A stretch of DNA of 64,000 bases from JABDJZ01 sp047619685 (GTDB lineage: Bacteria; Bacteroidota; Rhodothermia; Rhodothermales; UBA10348): NCBI GenBank assembly GCA_047619685.1, contig JBLHLC010000007.1, positions 1 through 64,000 on the forward strand, in the 5' to 3' direction. Shown here piece by piece: positions 1-9,100 of the stretch. Made by a program: the position numbers and the translations under genes. The notes under the pieces are model-generated. The model was not told where the DNA came from. It saw only the letters and a list, made by a program, of their open reading frames with translations, and did no database searches. Numbering within the stretch: the stretch's first letter is position 1; every line of letters begins with the position of its first letter.

Positions 1-1
1 C

Positions 2-2536
2 TACGAGGTGAGGACCGCCGACCCCGACGCCGGCGATACCCGCGCGATCACCGGCACGGTGGTGCCCTCGTGGCTGACGGTGATCGACAACGGAAACGGC
101 ACGGCGACGCTTGCGGGGACGCCGACAACCGACCATGTCGGACCCCATGATGTTGAACTGATCGTGACGGATGCCGCAGGCGCGACCGCGACGCAGTCGT
201 TTACCATCACGGTCTCCAATACGAACGGTTCGCCCGACGATTGGACGGTTGACGCCGCTCAATACTCATCATCGATGAACATCGTTGCCGGCGTATTCGT
301 CTCCGGCAGCCCGATCAACAGCCTCGATGCAGTCCTTGCCGCCAAGTCCGCCGGTGAGGTTCGTGGAGTTGCATCGGCTTTGTTAGTCCAGGGCCAAGTC
401 GTTTTCTTCCTCACCATACACGGCTCGGGCGACGAACCGATCACGTTCGAAGTGTACTCTGGGGTAGAAGGATCGTCTCCCGCGGCGATCGGGCCCGGCA
501 CGACGTTTTCACCAGACGGAAGTCGGGGCACGGTCGGAGCGCCTGTAGTGCTTTCGGATACCTCATTCGGTTTCCCAACCGACTGGTCCGTGGATGCTTC
601 GGCCTATTCAGGCTCATCAACACTGGTCGCGTCCGTCCAGGTCGACGGTAGTTTGATCGTCCACCCAGACGCCGTTCTGGCGGCCTTCGATGGTGCGGAG
701 ATTCGGGGTGTAGCTCGAGCTACCGTCAGCCAGGGATCGGCACTGTTCTTTATTGTGGTCTACGGCGAGGCGACCGCATCAATTTCCTTTCAGGTCTTCG
801 ATCCCTCGTCCAGTTCGATACCGGTACCCCTGGGTCCGGCGATGGACGTCGCGCCCGAATCAAGCTTGGGCTCGCTTTCAAGTCCGATACTGCTCTCGTC
901 CGGGAATCCGGGGTCGCCACCGACGGGTTGGAGCGTAGATGCATCTGGGTTTGAGTCGTCGATGAACCTAGTCGCCCGGGTGGTAGTCGGCGGAGTGGCG
1001 ACCGACGGCTCTGGGAGTTACCTCGCTGCGTTCTCGGGCACCGAGGTTCGGGGCGTTGCGTCTCTTACCGTGGTCGGCACCGACCCGCTCTTCTTCCTGA
1101 CGATTCATGGGGACTCGTCTGACCCGATCACGTTTCAGATGGTCGATGGCGCCGGGTCTCCAACCGGTGTGGGACCAGGTATCGTATTTGCCCCGGGCGC
1201 CGTCATCGGAAGCATTTCGCAGCCGCTGGTAGTCTCGACAGATTCGTCTGTTGAGGTGCCCGCTGCGTGGACTGTAGACCCGGCGGGCTACACCTCGGCC
1301 ATGATCATCGTTGCCACGGTGCTCTCACCGAGTGGGAGTCCAGTCGAAGCGAGCGGTGTTCTTGGTGCATTTTCTGGTTCCGAGATCCGGGGAGTCGCCA
1401 GTTCGCTGCCGCTGGGGGGTACCCAGGTGTATTTCCTAACAGTTTATGGGACGGGGGGGACGTCGATTTCGTTCGAATACGCCACGGGGACCTCTGCGCC
1501 GATCTCGGTCGGCCCGAATCTTCGGTTCAAGCCGGATACCGCACTCGGCTCCCTGGATCAGCCGCTCGTCCTTCGGCCTGGCGTATTTCCGGCCGCGACC
1601 AATGCGGCTCCGGTCGCGTCCGACCAGATTGTGACCGTTGCTGCAGGCGGTTCGGTCGGCATTACACTCCGCGCATCGGACGAAAATGGAGACCCTCTTT
1701 CCTATTTGATCGTCTCTGGGCCATCCAACGGCACGTTGTCTGGTGGCGGGGCTTTGCGGACCTACTCTCCAGCCGCAGGATATTTCGGTACGGACTCCTT
1801 CACCTTCAATGTGAACGACGGCACCGTCGATTCGAACACGGCGACCGTCTCGATCACAGTCACTGGGGTCAACAACCCGCCCGTATTCGCCGATCCAGAC
1901 GACGTCTTCAACTCGCCGGTACACCAGGCGTCCGTAGCGGCGACTGGAAATCTAGCGGACGTTCTCTTTGCGGTGGAATGGAATGCGGCCATTGATCCAG
2001 AGGGAGGGGATGTGTCATACACTTGGGAGGTTTCCTCTACTCCGAGCTTCACGTCGGTACTCCGTACCGTGGATCCTGCCGTTTCGGGTTTCGGGTTCAC
2101 GGTCGCCGACGCAGTCGAAATCATGAACGCCCTTGGTACGAGGCCTGGCGCATCTGTGGGGCTCTTTCACCGCCTGACGGTGTCCGATCGACAGGTGTCG
2201 GCCACTAGCGCCGTCTTCTCCTTCGTGCTTGTGCGTGGCGCGGTGACCGGAGTCGAGGACGACCTGCTGCCCGCATCCTTCGAGTTGCGGCCGAACTACC
2301 CCAACCCGTTCAACCCGTCAACCCTTGTCCGGTATGCTCTTCCGAAGGCTGGCCCCGTGACCGTCAGCGTCTACGATGCGCGTGGAAGGCTCGTGGGCAC
2401 CCTTGTGAATAGTCTCAAGCCGGCCGGCTTTCACGAGGTCTCGTTCGACGCATCCAACCTGCCGAGCGGCGTCTACCTGTCGGTAATGCGGGCCGGAAGT
2501 TTCATCCAGACCCGTTCGCTGGTGCTTCAGAAGTGA
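2..2536 (+). CDS. T9SS-exported multidomain surface protein (5' end outside window)
   Basis: The reading frame is open from base 2, so the gene starts upstream of the window. The visible 845 or so residues begin with a putative-Ig (He_PIG-like) domain (about 1-75). Four tandem modules of about 114 residues follow, each with W-x-VD near the start, an (E/I)xRGVA motif, and an FFLTI or similar strand followed by ITF. Next come an Ig/cadherin-like tandem domain (about 530-620, with NGDPLSY) and another beta-rich domain opening with NNPPVF. The last 80 residues are a typical T9SS type A tail with NYPNPFNPST, a GRLV strand and LPSGVYL. It is probably secreted through the type IX system and anchored at the cell surface. 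Function beyond adhesion or surface display cannot be told from sequence. Confidence 0.85.
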   Translation, partial: YEVRTADPDAGDTRAITGTVVPSWLTVIDNGNGTATLAGTPTTDHVGPHDVELIVTDAAGATATQSFTITVSNTNGSPDDWTVDAAQYSSSMNIVAGVFVSGSPINSLDAVLAAKSAGEVRGVASALLVQGQVVFFLTIHGSGDEPITFEVYSGVEGSSPAAIGPGTTFSPDGSRGTVGAPVVLSDTSFGFPTDWSVDASAYSGSSTLVASVQVDGSLIVHPDAVLAAFDGAEIRGVARATVSQGSALFFIVVYGEATASISFQVFDPSSSSIPVPLGPAMDVAPESSLGSLSSPILLSSGNPGSPPTGWSVDASGFESSMNLVARVVVGGVATDGSGSYLAAFSGTEVRGVASLTVVGTDPLFFLTIHGDSSDPITFQMVDGAGSPTGVGPGIVFAPGAVIGSISQPLVVSTDSSVEVPAAWTVDPAGYTSAMIIVATVLSPSGSPVEASGVLGAFSGSEIRGVASSLPLGGTQVYFLTVYGTGGTSISFEYATGTSAPISVGPNLRFKPDTALGSLDQPLVLRPGVFPAATNAAPVASDQIVTVAAGGSVGITLRASDENGDPLSYLIVSGPSNGTLSGGGALRTYSPAAGYFGTDSFTFNVNDGTVDSNTATVSITVTGVNNPPVFADPDDVFNSPVHQASVAATGNLADVLFAVEWNAAIDPEGGDVSYTWEVSSTPSFTSVLRTVDPAVSGFGFTVADAVEIMNALGTRPGASVGLFHRLTVSDRQVSATSAVFSFVLVRGAVTGVEDDLLPASFELRPNYPNPFNPSTLVRYALPKAGPVTVSVYDARGRLVGTLVNSLKPAGFHEVSFDASNLPSGVYLSVMRAGSFIQTRSLVLQK

Positions 2537-2549
2537 TGGATCAGGTCGG

Positions 2550-2945
2550 GAGGTGATTTACAGCAGGCCCAACTGCTTCACTATCTCGCGGGAGTCCCCT
2601 ACCGTCCGGAAGCAGGGTTTGCCTTGAGTGGGAAACCTCACCACCCAGCAGTGTGGTCACCGGCTGCGTCGGTCGCCGAGTCCGCAGATTCCTGACCAAT
2701 GTCAACTACTTGGCCGGAACACGCCGAAGGCGCATTGGCGACAGCGCGATACCAGCAGATCGCGCCCGCTCCTTAACGATCTGGTAGACGATACGCTCAG
2801 AGAGCGGTCTGCTCAGGACGTTACCAGATTTTGATATCGGCCGAAGAACGGACCCGTCTTGATGCCTGAGGCTTCTAACCAACGCGGCAGCGCTTTTCCC
2901 GCGTTCCCACCCTGGGACGCAGGAGAGGCAGTTATCAACTACCGC
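2550..2945 (-). pseudogene. Degraded tyrosine recombinase (integrase) C-terminal region
   Basis: Read on the minus strand in three shifting frames, this stretch keeps recognisable integrase pieces in the right order. First comes a segment like the linker before the catalytic Arg box (ALPRWLEASGIKTGPFF). About 60 bases on is LSERIVYQIVKERA followed by SPMRLRR, the place where intact XerC/D-type enzymes have the SPHDLRR box. The His of that box is replaced by Met, and stops and frame changes follow at once. No N-terminal SAM-like domain is visible. It is a non-functional relic, the only integrase trace in the window, and lies next to a fragment mosaic. About 220 bases between it and the next fragment hold nothing I recognise. 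Confidence 0.6.
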
Positions 2946-3188
2946 AATGTCCGCCTCACCGGAGATGGGGATTTTTTCTCCGATCTGGCGTCGGAAAACG
3001 GGGAGAGTCTCCTTGTTGCCTTGGCTGAGTTTTGGGTTGGAGACATTCCGGGCGTCATGACGGCAAGTGACCTCAGCCGTCGTGATCAGGTCTTACAATT
3101 CGGTCGCCCACCGAATCTGCCCATCTGCACACCTGGCTGTCCGCGAGATACCTGAGCCGAGTTTGGGGTTGTGGAGGGTCACTACAGC

Positions 3189-3537
3189 CTATTTCATCAG
3201 CATCAGTGTCCGTGCGATGGCGCCAGTGTCGGTCGAAAGCCGGTAGAGGTACGCTCCCGTCGGGAGGCTCTTTGCATCGAACCTGGCCTCGTGGTGCCCG
3301 GCCTCCAGGGTCCCGTCAACCAGCACGACTACCTCTCGGCCCAGCCCGTCGAACACCGCCAAACGCACGCGTCCTGTCTCAGGCAGCGCGAAGCCAATCG
3401 TCGTGACCGGGTTGAATGGGTCGGGTAGTTCTGTGAGAGCGCGTAGCCATCCGGCAGTTCCTGGAGCACAGGCTCGCTTGCCGTGGAGACCCCCGCGGAG
3501 GACGCCGTCGTCGTGATCTGCTTGCCTTCTTAATCTC
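3189..3537 (-). pseudogene. T9SS sorting tail of a lost secreted protein (frameshifted)
   Basis: The minus strand encodes a complete T9SS C-terminal tail: LPDGYALSQNYP, then in another frame PFNPVTTIGFALPETG, GREVVVL, LPTGAYLYRL and a final LMLMK. A single-base loss inside the NYPNPFNP motif (near 3418) causes the frame change. The rest of the protein is missing; upstream sequence switches directly to an AbiEii fragment. The last 80 bases recur at 21046-21125 with 7 mismatches. This is a detached tail, not an active gene. Confidence 0.75.
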
Positions 3538-3894
3538 GCTCCCCCGCACCGTGTTCGCGTCGAAGACCATGCCGTCGTCGATCTCCACGGTAAGGCATTC
3601 GCGCACCACGTCCTCCAGGTTGTCAATGCTGAGCGGCCCCCGCCCGAGCAGGTCGATGTCGCGCGTGGGCCGCGTCGCCGCCACATCATGGGTGCGCAGC
3701 AGGAGTGCTCCCTTAAGCACGAACTGCTCTACGTACGGCGACTGACTCAGGCGGAAGAGAAAGCGCTCCACGGCATAATACTGCACCAGTTCGTTGAACG
3801 GGCGCCCCGACGTGCGGGCCTCGTTCAGTAGGCGCGCCCTCAGCCCCCATAATTCCCCGGCGAACTCTGCGATGACGGTAGGACAACGAGCCAT
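3538..3894 (-). pseudogene. AbiEii-type nucleotidyltransferase, N-terminal fragment
   Basis: From an ATG at 3894 the minus strand encodes about 115 residues of an AbiEii/AbiGii toxin-family nucleotidyltransferase: LRARLLNEAR, VERFLFRLSQSP, FVLKGALLLR and the TRDIDLLGRG box that carries the nucleotidyltransferase aspartates. It aligns by eye with the AbiEii at 16437-16940. The reading frame then runs into an unrelated T9SS tail, so the C-terminal half is absent. No AbiEi antitoxin lies upstream; instead a TPR-PD40 gene remnant overlaps its first codons. Probably inactive. Confidence 0.7.
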
Positions 3895-4744
3895 CGAGGT
3901 GCACGAGGGCCAACTCGTGGTGCCCGCGCGAAAGAGCGAAATAGGCGAGGATGCTCCGTCCGTCGCTCGTCCAGTCTTGTGCATCGACGTGGGCGCGGCC
4001 CGTGGACTCCAGGCCCAGGCGGGCTTTCGTGTAGTCCCCCGCATCGATTACTTGGCTAACCCTGCCCGACTCCAGATCACGCACTCGTAGGGTCAGATTG
4101 GGCACGCCGCCGAGGCCCGGGCGGCTGAGACCGGGGTACCAGCCGGCCGCGAGCGTAGTGCCGTCGGGTGAGAGAGTCACCAGCTCTGCGCTCCCGCGAG
4201 CCTCTTATCCCATGTCCAGGTCTGTGACGGTTACGGCTCCGGTTTCAAGATCTTGTAGCGCGACCCCGTCAAGTCCTTCGCCGTAAATCGCGGTCACCAG
4301 GACAGAGCCGTCCCGCGACAGCGAGGCACCCCAGCTAGTGGCGTCCGGGTGTGTCCTGAGCACGAATATCGCCCCGGGCGACTTCTCTTGTGGCTTCGGA
4401 GAAAGCCGCTCATACCCCGCCCGCGCCTCAGCGGCTACCTCCGGGTAGTCTGCCTAGTCGTTCAGCAGGGGTCCGTAGGCCTTCCGCGCCTCCGTACGAC
4501 CAAGCGATTCGTAGGCGCGCGCCAGCTGAAGGAGTGCCTGCGAGGAGAGGTCGCGGTCCCCAGCGTACTGCTCGACGATCTGCTCGTACAGGGCAATGGC
4601 AGCGTCGAGGTTTCCGGACAGACGCTCGGTCCGAACTGCCTGCTGGAGCAGATCCTCGCCGGTCTGGGCCAGGGCGTCAGGAGAGAGCAAGGCGGTCAGG
4701 GTCGTGACCGGGAGCAGTGTAAGAGCGAGTGAAAAGCGTCGCAT
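3880..4744 (-). pseudogene. Secreted TPR + PD40/TolB-like protein, broken
   Basis: An ATG at 4744 opens a signal peptide (MRRFSLALTLLPVTT ... DALAQ) and a TPR region (NLDAAIALYEQIVEQY, AYESLGRTEARKAY). The frame is stopped by TAG (LLND-stop-ADYPEVAAEA) but continues in the same phase into beta-propeller repeats. A second in-frame TAA follows (DLDMG-stop), and then SPDGTTLAAGW and DWTSDGRSIL. Homology ends at about 3880, where an AbiEii fragment takes over in a different frame. Two in-frame stops plus the loss of most of the propeller mark it as a pseudogene. Intact relatives are periplasmic proteins of unknown binding role. Confidence 0.7.
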
Positions 4745-4846
4745 AGCAAGGGTTGGGTTGGCTGAATACTCACCTAAAGTGGCACCTGGCCTCCCGGGGA
4801 TTGTCCGGTTAGATTCCACAGAAGTAAAAAAGGCTGACAAAGCGAT

Positions 4847-5545
4847 TCATGGTTTTGTCTGGTCGCGCAGGAACCGGTAGCCCACGCCGTGGACCGTTCT
4901 GATGAACTGCGGCTTCCTTGGATTGTCCTCCAGCGCCGTGCGCAGCATGGAGACGTGGTTGTCTACGGTCTGGGTGCCTGGCACAACGTCGTATCCCCAG
5001 ACCTCATCCATAAGCTCGTCGCGCGTCATGACGTGCCCCTCCTCCTGAACCAGCTTGCGGAGGAGCGCGAAGGCGCGTGCCGGGAGGTGAACTCCGGCTC
5101 CATCCTTGACTGCCTCGAACCGGAGGAAGTCCACCTCGGCTGATCCAAAGACAATGTGCGGTGGCCCGTCGTCCTGGGGCTCGATGCGGCGGAGGCCTGC
5201 GCGGATCCGCGCCAAAAGCTCACCGAGGGCAAAGGGCTTGGTGAGGTAGTCGTCGGCTCCCAGGTCCAGTCCCAGGATCTTGTCCGACTCGTCTGACAGG
5301 GCCGTCAGCATGATGATCGGCCTGCGGAACCATCCAGCGCGAAGGTCGCGGCAGAACTCCAGGCCACTTCGGCCTGGAAGCATCCAGTCGAGCACGATCA
5401 GGTCAACCGAGTTCTCTTCGAAGCGCGCCAGGCCCTCCTCGGGCGAGATTGCCGTCAGCACGCGGTATTCTTCCTTGAGCAGTGACCGCTCGAGGCCCTG
5501 GCGCAGTGTCCGGTCGTCTTCGACAATGAGAATCGTGTGACTCAT
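4847..5545 (-). CDS. OmpR/PhoB-family response regulator
   Basis: 232 residues, the usual length. The receiver domain (1-118) has the acidic pair EDD near residue 10, the phospho-acceptor Asp in VLDWMLPG (about 54), the Thr of MLTALSD and the Lys of LTKPFALGE. A winged-helix DNA-binding domain (about 130-228) follows with HVMTRDELMDEVWG, the TVDNHVSMLR recognition helix and IRTVHGVGYRF. It shares an ATGA overlap with the sensor kinase gene upstream (kinase stop and regulator start overlap by 4 bases), so the two were one operon. Because the kinase is damaged, the regulator may now act unphosphorylated or with another kinase. Target genes are unknown. Confidence 0.93.
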   Translation of the reverse strand: MSHTILIVEDDRTLRQGLERSLLKEEYRVLTAISPEEGLARFEENSVDLIVLDWMLPGRSGLEFCRDLRAGWFRRPIIMLTALSDESDKILGLDLGADDYLTKPFALGELLARIRAGLRRIEPQDDGPPHIVFGSAEVDFLRFEAVKDGAGVHLPARAFALLRKLVQEEGHVMTRDELMDEVWGYDVVPGTQTVDNHVSMLRTALEDNPRKPQFIRTVHGVGYRFLRDQTKP

Positions 5546-7001
5546 GGTTCGATGGGAATCGTGATGACAACCCGGCAGCCCCGCGCGCCCAGCGGGTCCA
5601 TCGAGGCCTCGCCCCCGTGTCCACGGGCAATCGTTCGGACCAGGGACAACCCCAGGCCGGTGCCCGTACGGGTCCGAGCGGCCCCGTTGTCACCGCGGAA
5701 AAAGGGCTGGAAGGCCTTCAGGAGTTCCTCCTCCGACATCCCCGGTCCGTCATCGGCCATTGTAATCACGCCTGCCGCGTCCGTCTCAAGTGATAGCGAT
5801 CCGCGCCGCGTTCGATACGCGAGGCTCGAAGGACGTTGTCCAGCATCCGGGTGAGGCGGTCCGTCTCGTAGGAAATGGTTTCGAGGTCCCTCCGCCACTC
5901 GTCGCTGGACCCCGGGCCGTAGGTCAACAAGCTGTCAGTCAGAAGGCGGATTCCGGCCGGTGGCGTGCGGACCTCGTGGCTGACCGAAGACACGAATCCC
6001 GCTCGCAGTTGGGCGAGTCGCCGGTCGCGCCGGGCATCTCGGAGCAGGTTTAGCGCCCCGAACGCGGTGACCATGGTCACCAGTCCAAGTGCAAGCATCC
6101 ACAGGAGGGAGAGGTGGACTGCGCGGTCCGTTTCGATGTCGGCCTGCAGAAACGGAAAGCTGGGATTGAGCGCATAGCCTTGGGCGCCCCGGCTGGCCGC
6201 GAGCGAATGAACACCGGGAATCACGCTCGCCAACGCCCGTACGGAGTCCATCCGGATGCCCACAAACGCATCCCCAACCCGGCGGATCATCCAACTCGAA
6301 TCAGGACTGAGGCGCCAGTTCTCTATGGCCGAGAAGCGGCCTCGGACGTGTGCCAGGATGTCGTGCTCGCCCGTTGCGAAGCCGTCCACGCCCAAGTCGC
6401 GGGCATAGGCGATGGCGCCAAAGTTCAGCCACTCCGAGGGGGCGAAGTCCCGGTCTCGCTGGTCCGTGGCTTCCATGGCCCAAAGCGATAGCGGAATACC
6501 GAACTCGTCCGCGAAGCGCGTGCCGGACCGGACGAGCTCGAGGGCTGCTTCGGTGGCTTCGCCCAGAGCTTCGGCCTCGCGAATTTCAAAGAAGGCGCGT
6601 TGATCCGGACTGCGTGCCTGCCTGGCGGCTTCACGGTATGCGGAGGGTGGGGAGCCACTGTGCAGTCCCGCGAGCGTCAGCTGAAAACGGCGCTCGGATA
6701 GGGCCGAAGGGATATCCGCGAAGGGAGGCTGGAAGGCGCCGTCCTGCACCCCGCCAAGATTTAGCACGCCGTTGTTACCGGGGTACCGGAGACTGGAGGC
6801 TGGGGGGACGGCAGTCAGCCGGTCGTCCAGAAGCGCCCGGAGGGAATCCGATGCCTCCCGCGCGCGCAGACGGGCCTGGTCCTCTGTCCTGCGTTCGGCA
6901 AGCTCGCCGTGCTGCTGGACCAGCACGACGCCCACCGCGGCCAGCGCAAGGCCCGGGATGACCACAGTGGCAAGGAGCAGTATGATGGAGCGAGCAGTCA
7001 C
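5542..7001 (-). pseudogene. Membrane sensor histidine kinase with N-box deletion and frameshift
   Basis: The first frame (5766-7001, 411 residues) has an N-terminal membrane helix, a periplasmic sensor region of about 240 residues, a second membrane helix (LLWMLALGLVTMVTAFGAL) and a HisKA domain with the phospho-acceptor His in SHEVRTP. It ends in YHLRRTRQA-stop. The second frame (from about 5840 to 5542) resumes at ITMADDGPGMSEEEL and TGLGLSLV, the G1 and G2 boxes. The DxGxG motif lies only about 75 residues after the His instead of about 140, so roughly 70 residues including the ATP-binding N-box are missing and the frame is shifted. It probably cannot bind ATP. A further-deleted copy lies at 30370-30450. 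Confidence 0.8.
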
Positions 7002-7104
7002 GCGTCGGTCGTGGGCACTACATGCTACGGCGCACGCGTCGGCGACTTGTCGATGAAATGTCTATTCGCCCAGGTTGCGCCTCAGGAACACGAAACCCCG
7101 TGTC

Positions 7105-7124
7105 ACGTACGTTGTGTTGTACAA
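7105..7124. promoter_or_regulatory. Candidate YefM/Phd operator pair
   Basis: Two perfect 8-bp palindromes, ACGTACGT (7105-7112) and TTGTACAA (7117-7124), sit 12 bp centre to centre and 27 bp upstream of the antitoxin ATG. Known yefM-yoeB operators consist of paired palindromes with TGTACA cores spaced 12 bp apart. This layout fits autoregulation by the antitoxin. Assignment is by resemblance only. Confidence 0.55.
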
Positions 7125-7150
7125 TTAGGCTAGCGAACGCAGGGTAAAAC

Positions 7151-7423
7151 ATGAAGGCTCTTCCACAGATCATACCTATCTCCGACCTGAGAAAGGAAGC
7201 GGCGGGGATAGTCAGACGGGTCTCCGGATCATCCGATCCGATAGTGATTACCCAGCGAGGTAAGGCGGCGGTTGTGATGGTGGGTGCCGAGGCATATCGG
7301 CGCTCCCAGGAGGAGTTGGAGATACTGAAGATTCTCGTGCAGGGAGACAAGGAGATTGCGGCGGGAGCCGGTTTCTCGATGGAAGAGGTGATGAAAGAAG
7401 CAGACGCAATCCTGGAGGCGTGA
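7151..7423 (+). CDS. Phd/YefM-family antitoxin
   Basis: 90 residues. The N-terminal half has the Phd/YefM fold signature IIPISDLRKEA, followed by PIVITQRGKAAVVMVG and AYRRS, which bind DNA and dimerise in this family. The C-terminal part (EEVMKEADAILEA) should wrap the toxin. The toxin gene follows after a 1-bp gap. Two palindromes upstream (7105-7124) suggest autorepression. The last 40 bases recur at 21120, joined to a truncated toxin. Confidence 0.88.
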   Translation: MKALPQIIPISDLRKEAAGIVRRVSGSSDPIVITQRGKAAVVMVGAEAYRRSQEELEILKILVQGDKEIAAGAGFSMEEVMKEADAILEA

Positions 7424-7424
7424 G

Positions 7425-7706
7425 TTGAGAATTGAATTCACGCCAAGGGCCAAATTGCAGTTCTTGTCGGCAATTCGTTACATCCGCTCAGACAAGCCTA
7501 TCGCGGCGGCGGCCTTCAAGCGAAAGGCCGAAACGGCTCTGAGCCGCCTGTTCGACTATCCTGAGTCTGGTCACCCTGTTCCTGAATACCCTGACTCTGG
7601 ATATCGGCAGGTGATCGTCAAGCCGTACCGGTTCTTCTACAAAGTCCGGGGAGAGACGGTCTGGATTGTGGGAGTCTGGCATGGGGCGCAATTGCCGTAT
7701 GGCTGA
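7425..7706 (+). CDS. RelE/ParE-family toxin
   Basis: 93 residues starting at TTG, with one base between it and the antitoxin stop, so translation is probably coupled. The fold signature is clear: IEFTPRAKLQFLSAIRYI, an Arg/Lys-rich helix, LFDYPESGHPVPEY, YRQVIVKPYRFFYKV and VWIVGVWHGAQ. ParE members poison gyrase and RelE members cut mRNA; sequence alone does not decide which. A truncated duplicate lies at 21161. Confidence 0.87.
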   Translation: MRIEFTPRAKLQFLSAIRYIRSDKPIAAAAFKRKAETALSRLFDYPESGHPVPEYPDSGYRQVIVKPYRFFYKVRGETVWIVGVWHGAQLPYG

Positions 7707-7815
7707 CTCCGACCAGACAGATAACCAGCCCATGTTGCGGAATCCGGGCGGAAGCCCTCGATCACTCCGATAGGCCGGCCCTACCTTGGAATCTGACAAC
7801 CAGCCCTTGAACGCA

Positions 7816-8919
7816 ATGATCAGCAGGCGGAGCTTCCTCAGAATAGGCGCCACCGGCGCCGCGGCATTGGCCATCCCGGGCGTTGCAGTCGCTGGCCGCC
7901 CGAGAGAAACCGCTTGGCACGATGTCCGAGATTGGGGTGTCGAGGGCAAGGGTTGGGATGACACGGTTCGCTATTTCGATCGGCTGCCGGGCAAGGCGGA
8001 GGGCGTGGTTCGAGAACCAGTGTGGGATCTGTCCCGCCATTCTTCCGGGATGTGCGTTCGGTTCGCGACAGACGCGACAGCAATCCGTGTTCGGTACTCC
8101 CTGCTTCTGGAGCGTCTAGCCATGTCGCATATGCCGGCCACGGGAGTCAGCGGGCTGGACCTCTACGCGGAAGACGCGCTGGGGCGGCAACGGTGGGTCG
8201 CGGTGGTCCGACCGGATTCGCAGGAGATGGACGTGGCCATTGCGCAAAACCTTCGTCCCGGGTTCCGTCGGTATTCCCTCTATTTGCCACTCTACAATGG
8301 AGTAGAGTCCCTGGAGCTGGGTGTGGATGAGGAGGCCGTCTTCGAACCCATTGCGCCGCGTACAGAGCGCCCGATGGTGTTTTACGGCACTAGCATCCTC
8401 CACGGAGCATGCGCATCCAGACCGGGAATGGCCTTTCCCGCCATACTCTCTCGCCGGCTCGACCGTCCGTTCCTGAATCTGGGGTTCTCAGGCAATGGCC
8501 GGATGGAGGCAGAGGTCGGCGCGCTGTTGGCAGAACTTGACCCCTGTGTCTTTGCTGTCGACTGTCTGCCCAACATGAACGCTGACATGGTGGCCGAGCG
8601 GGCCATTCCGCTGGTGAGGCAACTGCGGGAGGCGCATCCAGACACGCCAATTCTACTGGTCGAAGACCGGTCATTCACGAACGCGCCGTTCTTCCCCACC
8701 CGGGTTGAGCGGCATCGGACCAATCGAGAGGCGCTGAAGGGCGCACATCGCAGTCTGCTGGGCTCCGGATACGAAGACCTCTACTACCTGGACGGAGAGG
8801 ATCTGCTGGGCAGCGACGCCGAGGCCTCGACGGATGGATCTCATCCGAATGACCTGGGCATGATGCGGTACGCGGATACCTACGAGCCCGCCCTGCGCCG
8901 AGTGCTTGGGCAGTACTAG
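7816..8919 (+). CDS. Tat-exported SGNH/GDSL hydrolase, copy 1
   Basis: An ATG at 7816 gives 367 residues; a TTG 30 bases earlier is possible but adds only a non-conserved lead. The N-terminus is a twin-arginine signal (SRRSFLRIGATGAAALA) ending at AVAG. A beta-sandwich region follows (VWDLSRHSSGMCVRFATD, SGLDLYAEDA), like the N-terminal domain of GDSL_3-type esterases. The SGNH catalytic domain then has block I as FYGTSILHGACAS (Ser), block II Gly in GFSGNGRM, block III Asn in DCLPNMN, and the Asp/His pair in DGSHPND. Likely a periplasmic or surface carbohydrate esterase. Copy 2 at 17712-18815 is nearly identical, with homology starting about 45 bases upstream and ending exactly at the stop codon. 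Confidence 0.88.
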   Translation: MISRRSFLRIGATGAAALAIPGVAVAGRPRETAWHDVRDWGVEGKGWDDTVRYFDRLPGKAEGVVREPVWDLSRHSSGMCVRFATDATAIRVRYSLLLERLAMSHMPATGVSGLDLYAEDALGRQRWVAVVRPDSQEMDVAIAQNLRPGFRRYSLYLPLYNGVESLELGVDEEAVFEPIAPRTERPMVFYGTSILHGACASRPGMAFPAILSRRLDRPFLNLGFSGNGRMEAEVGALLAELDPCVFAVDCLPNMNADMVAERAIPLVRQLREAHPDTPILLVEDRSFTNAPFFPTRVERHRTNREALKGAHRSLLGSGYEDLYYLDGEDLLGSDAEASTDGSHPNDLGMMRYADTYEPALRRVLGQY

Positions 8920-9100
8920 TCCCAGGGACGTGCGGCGCCAGGAGTTACATAGCCGCCAGAAAAGGACTTCACCTGGCCGCAGTAGAAGTCTCGATCAGCC
9001 GAGGCTTTATGGTCAGGTCACGGTCCACGTTCTGGCGGAGGAGCAACCCTGAACGGCTCAGGACGTTGACCTATCAAATGGTCAATCTAGTATCGCGAGT

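Noticed and set aside
2859..3155. A 98-codon plus-strand frame between the T9SS gene and the fragment mosaic
   Set aside because: No family resemblance, and part of it is antisense to the integrase relic.
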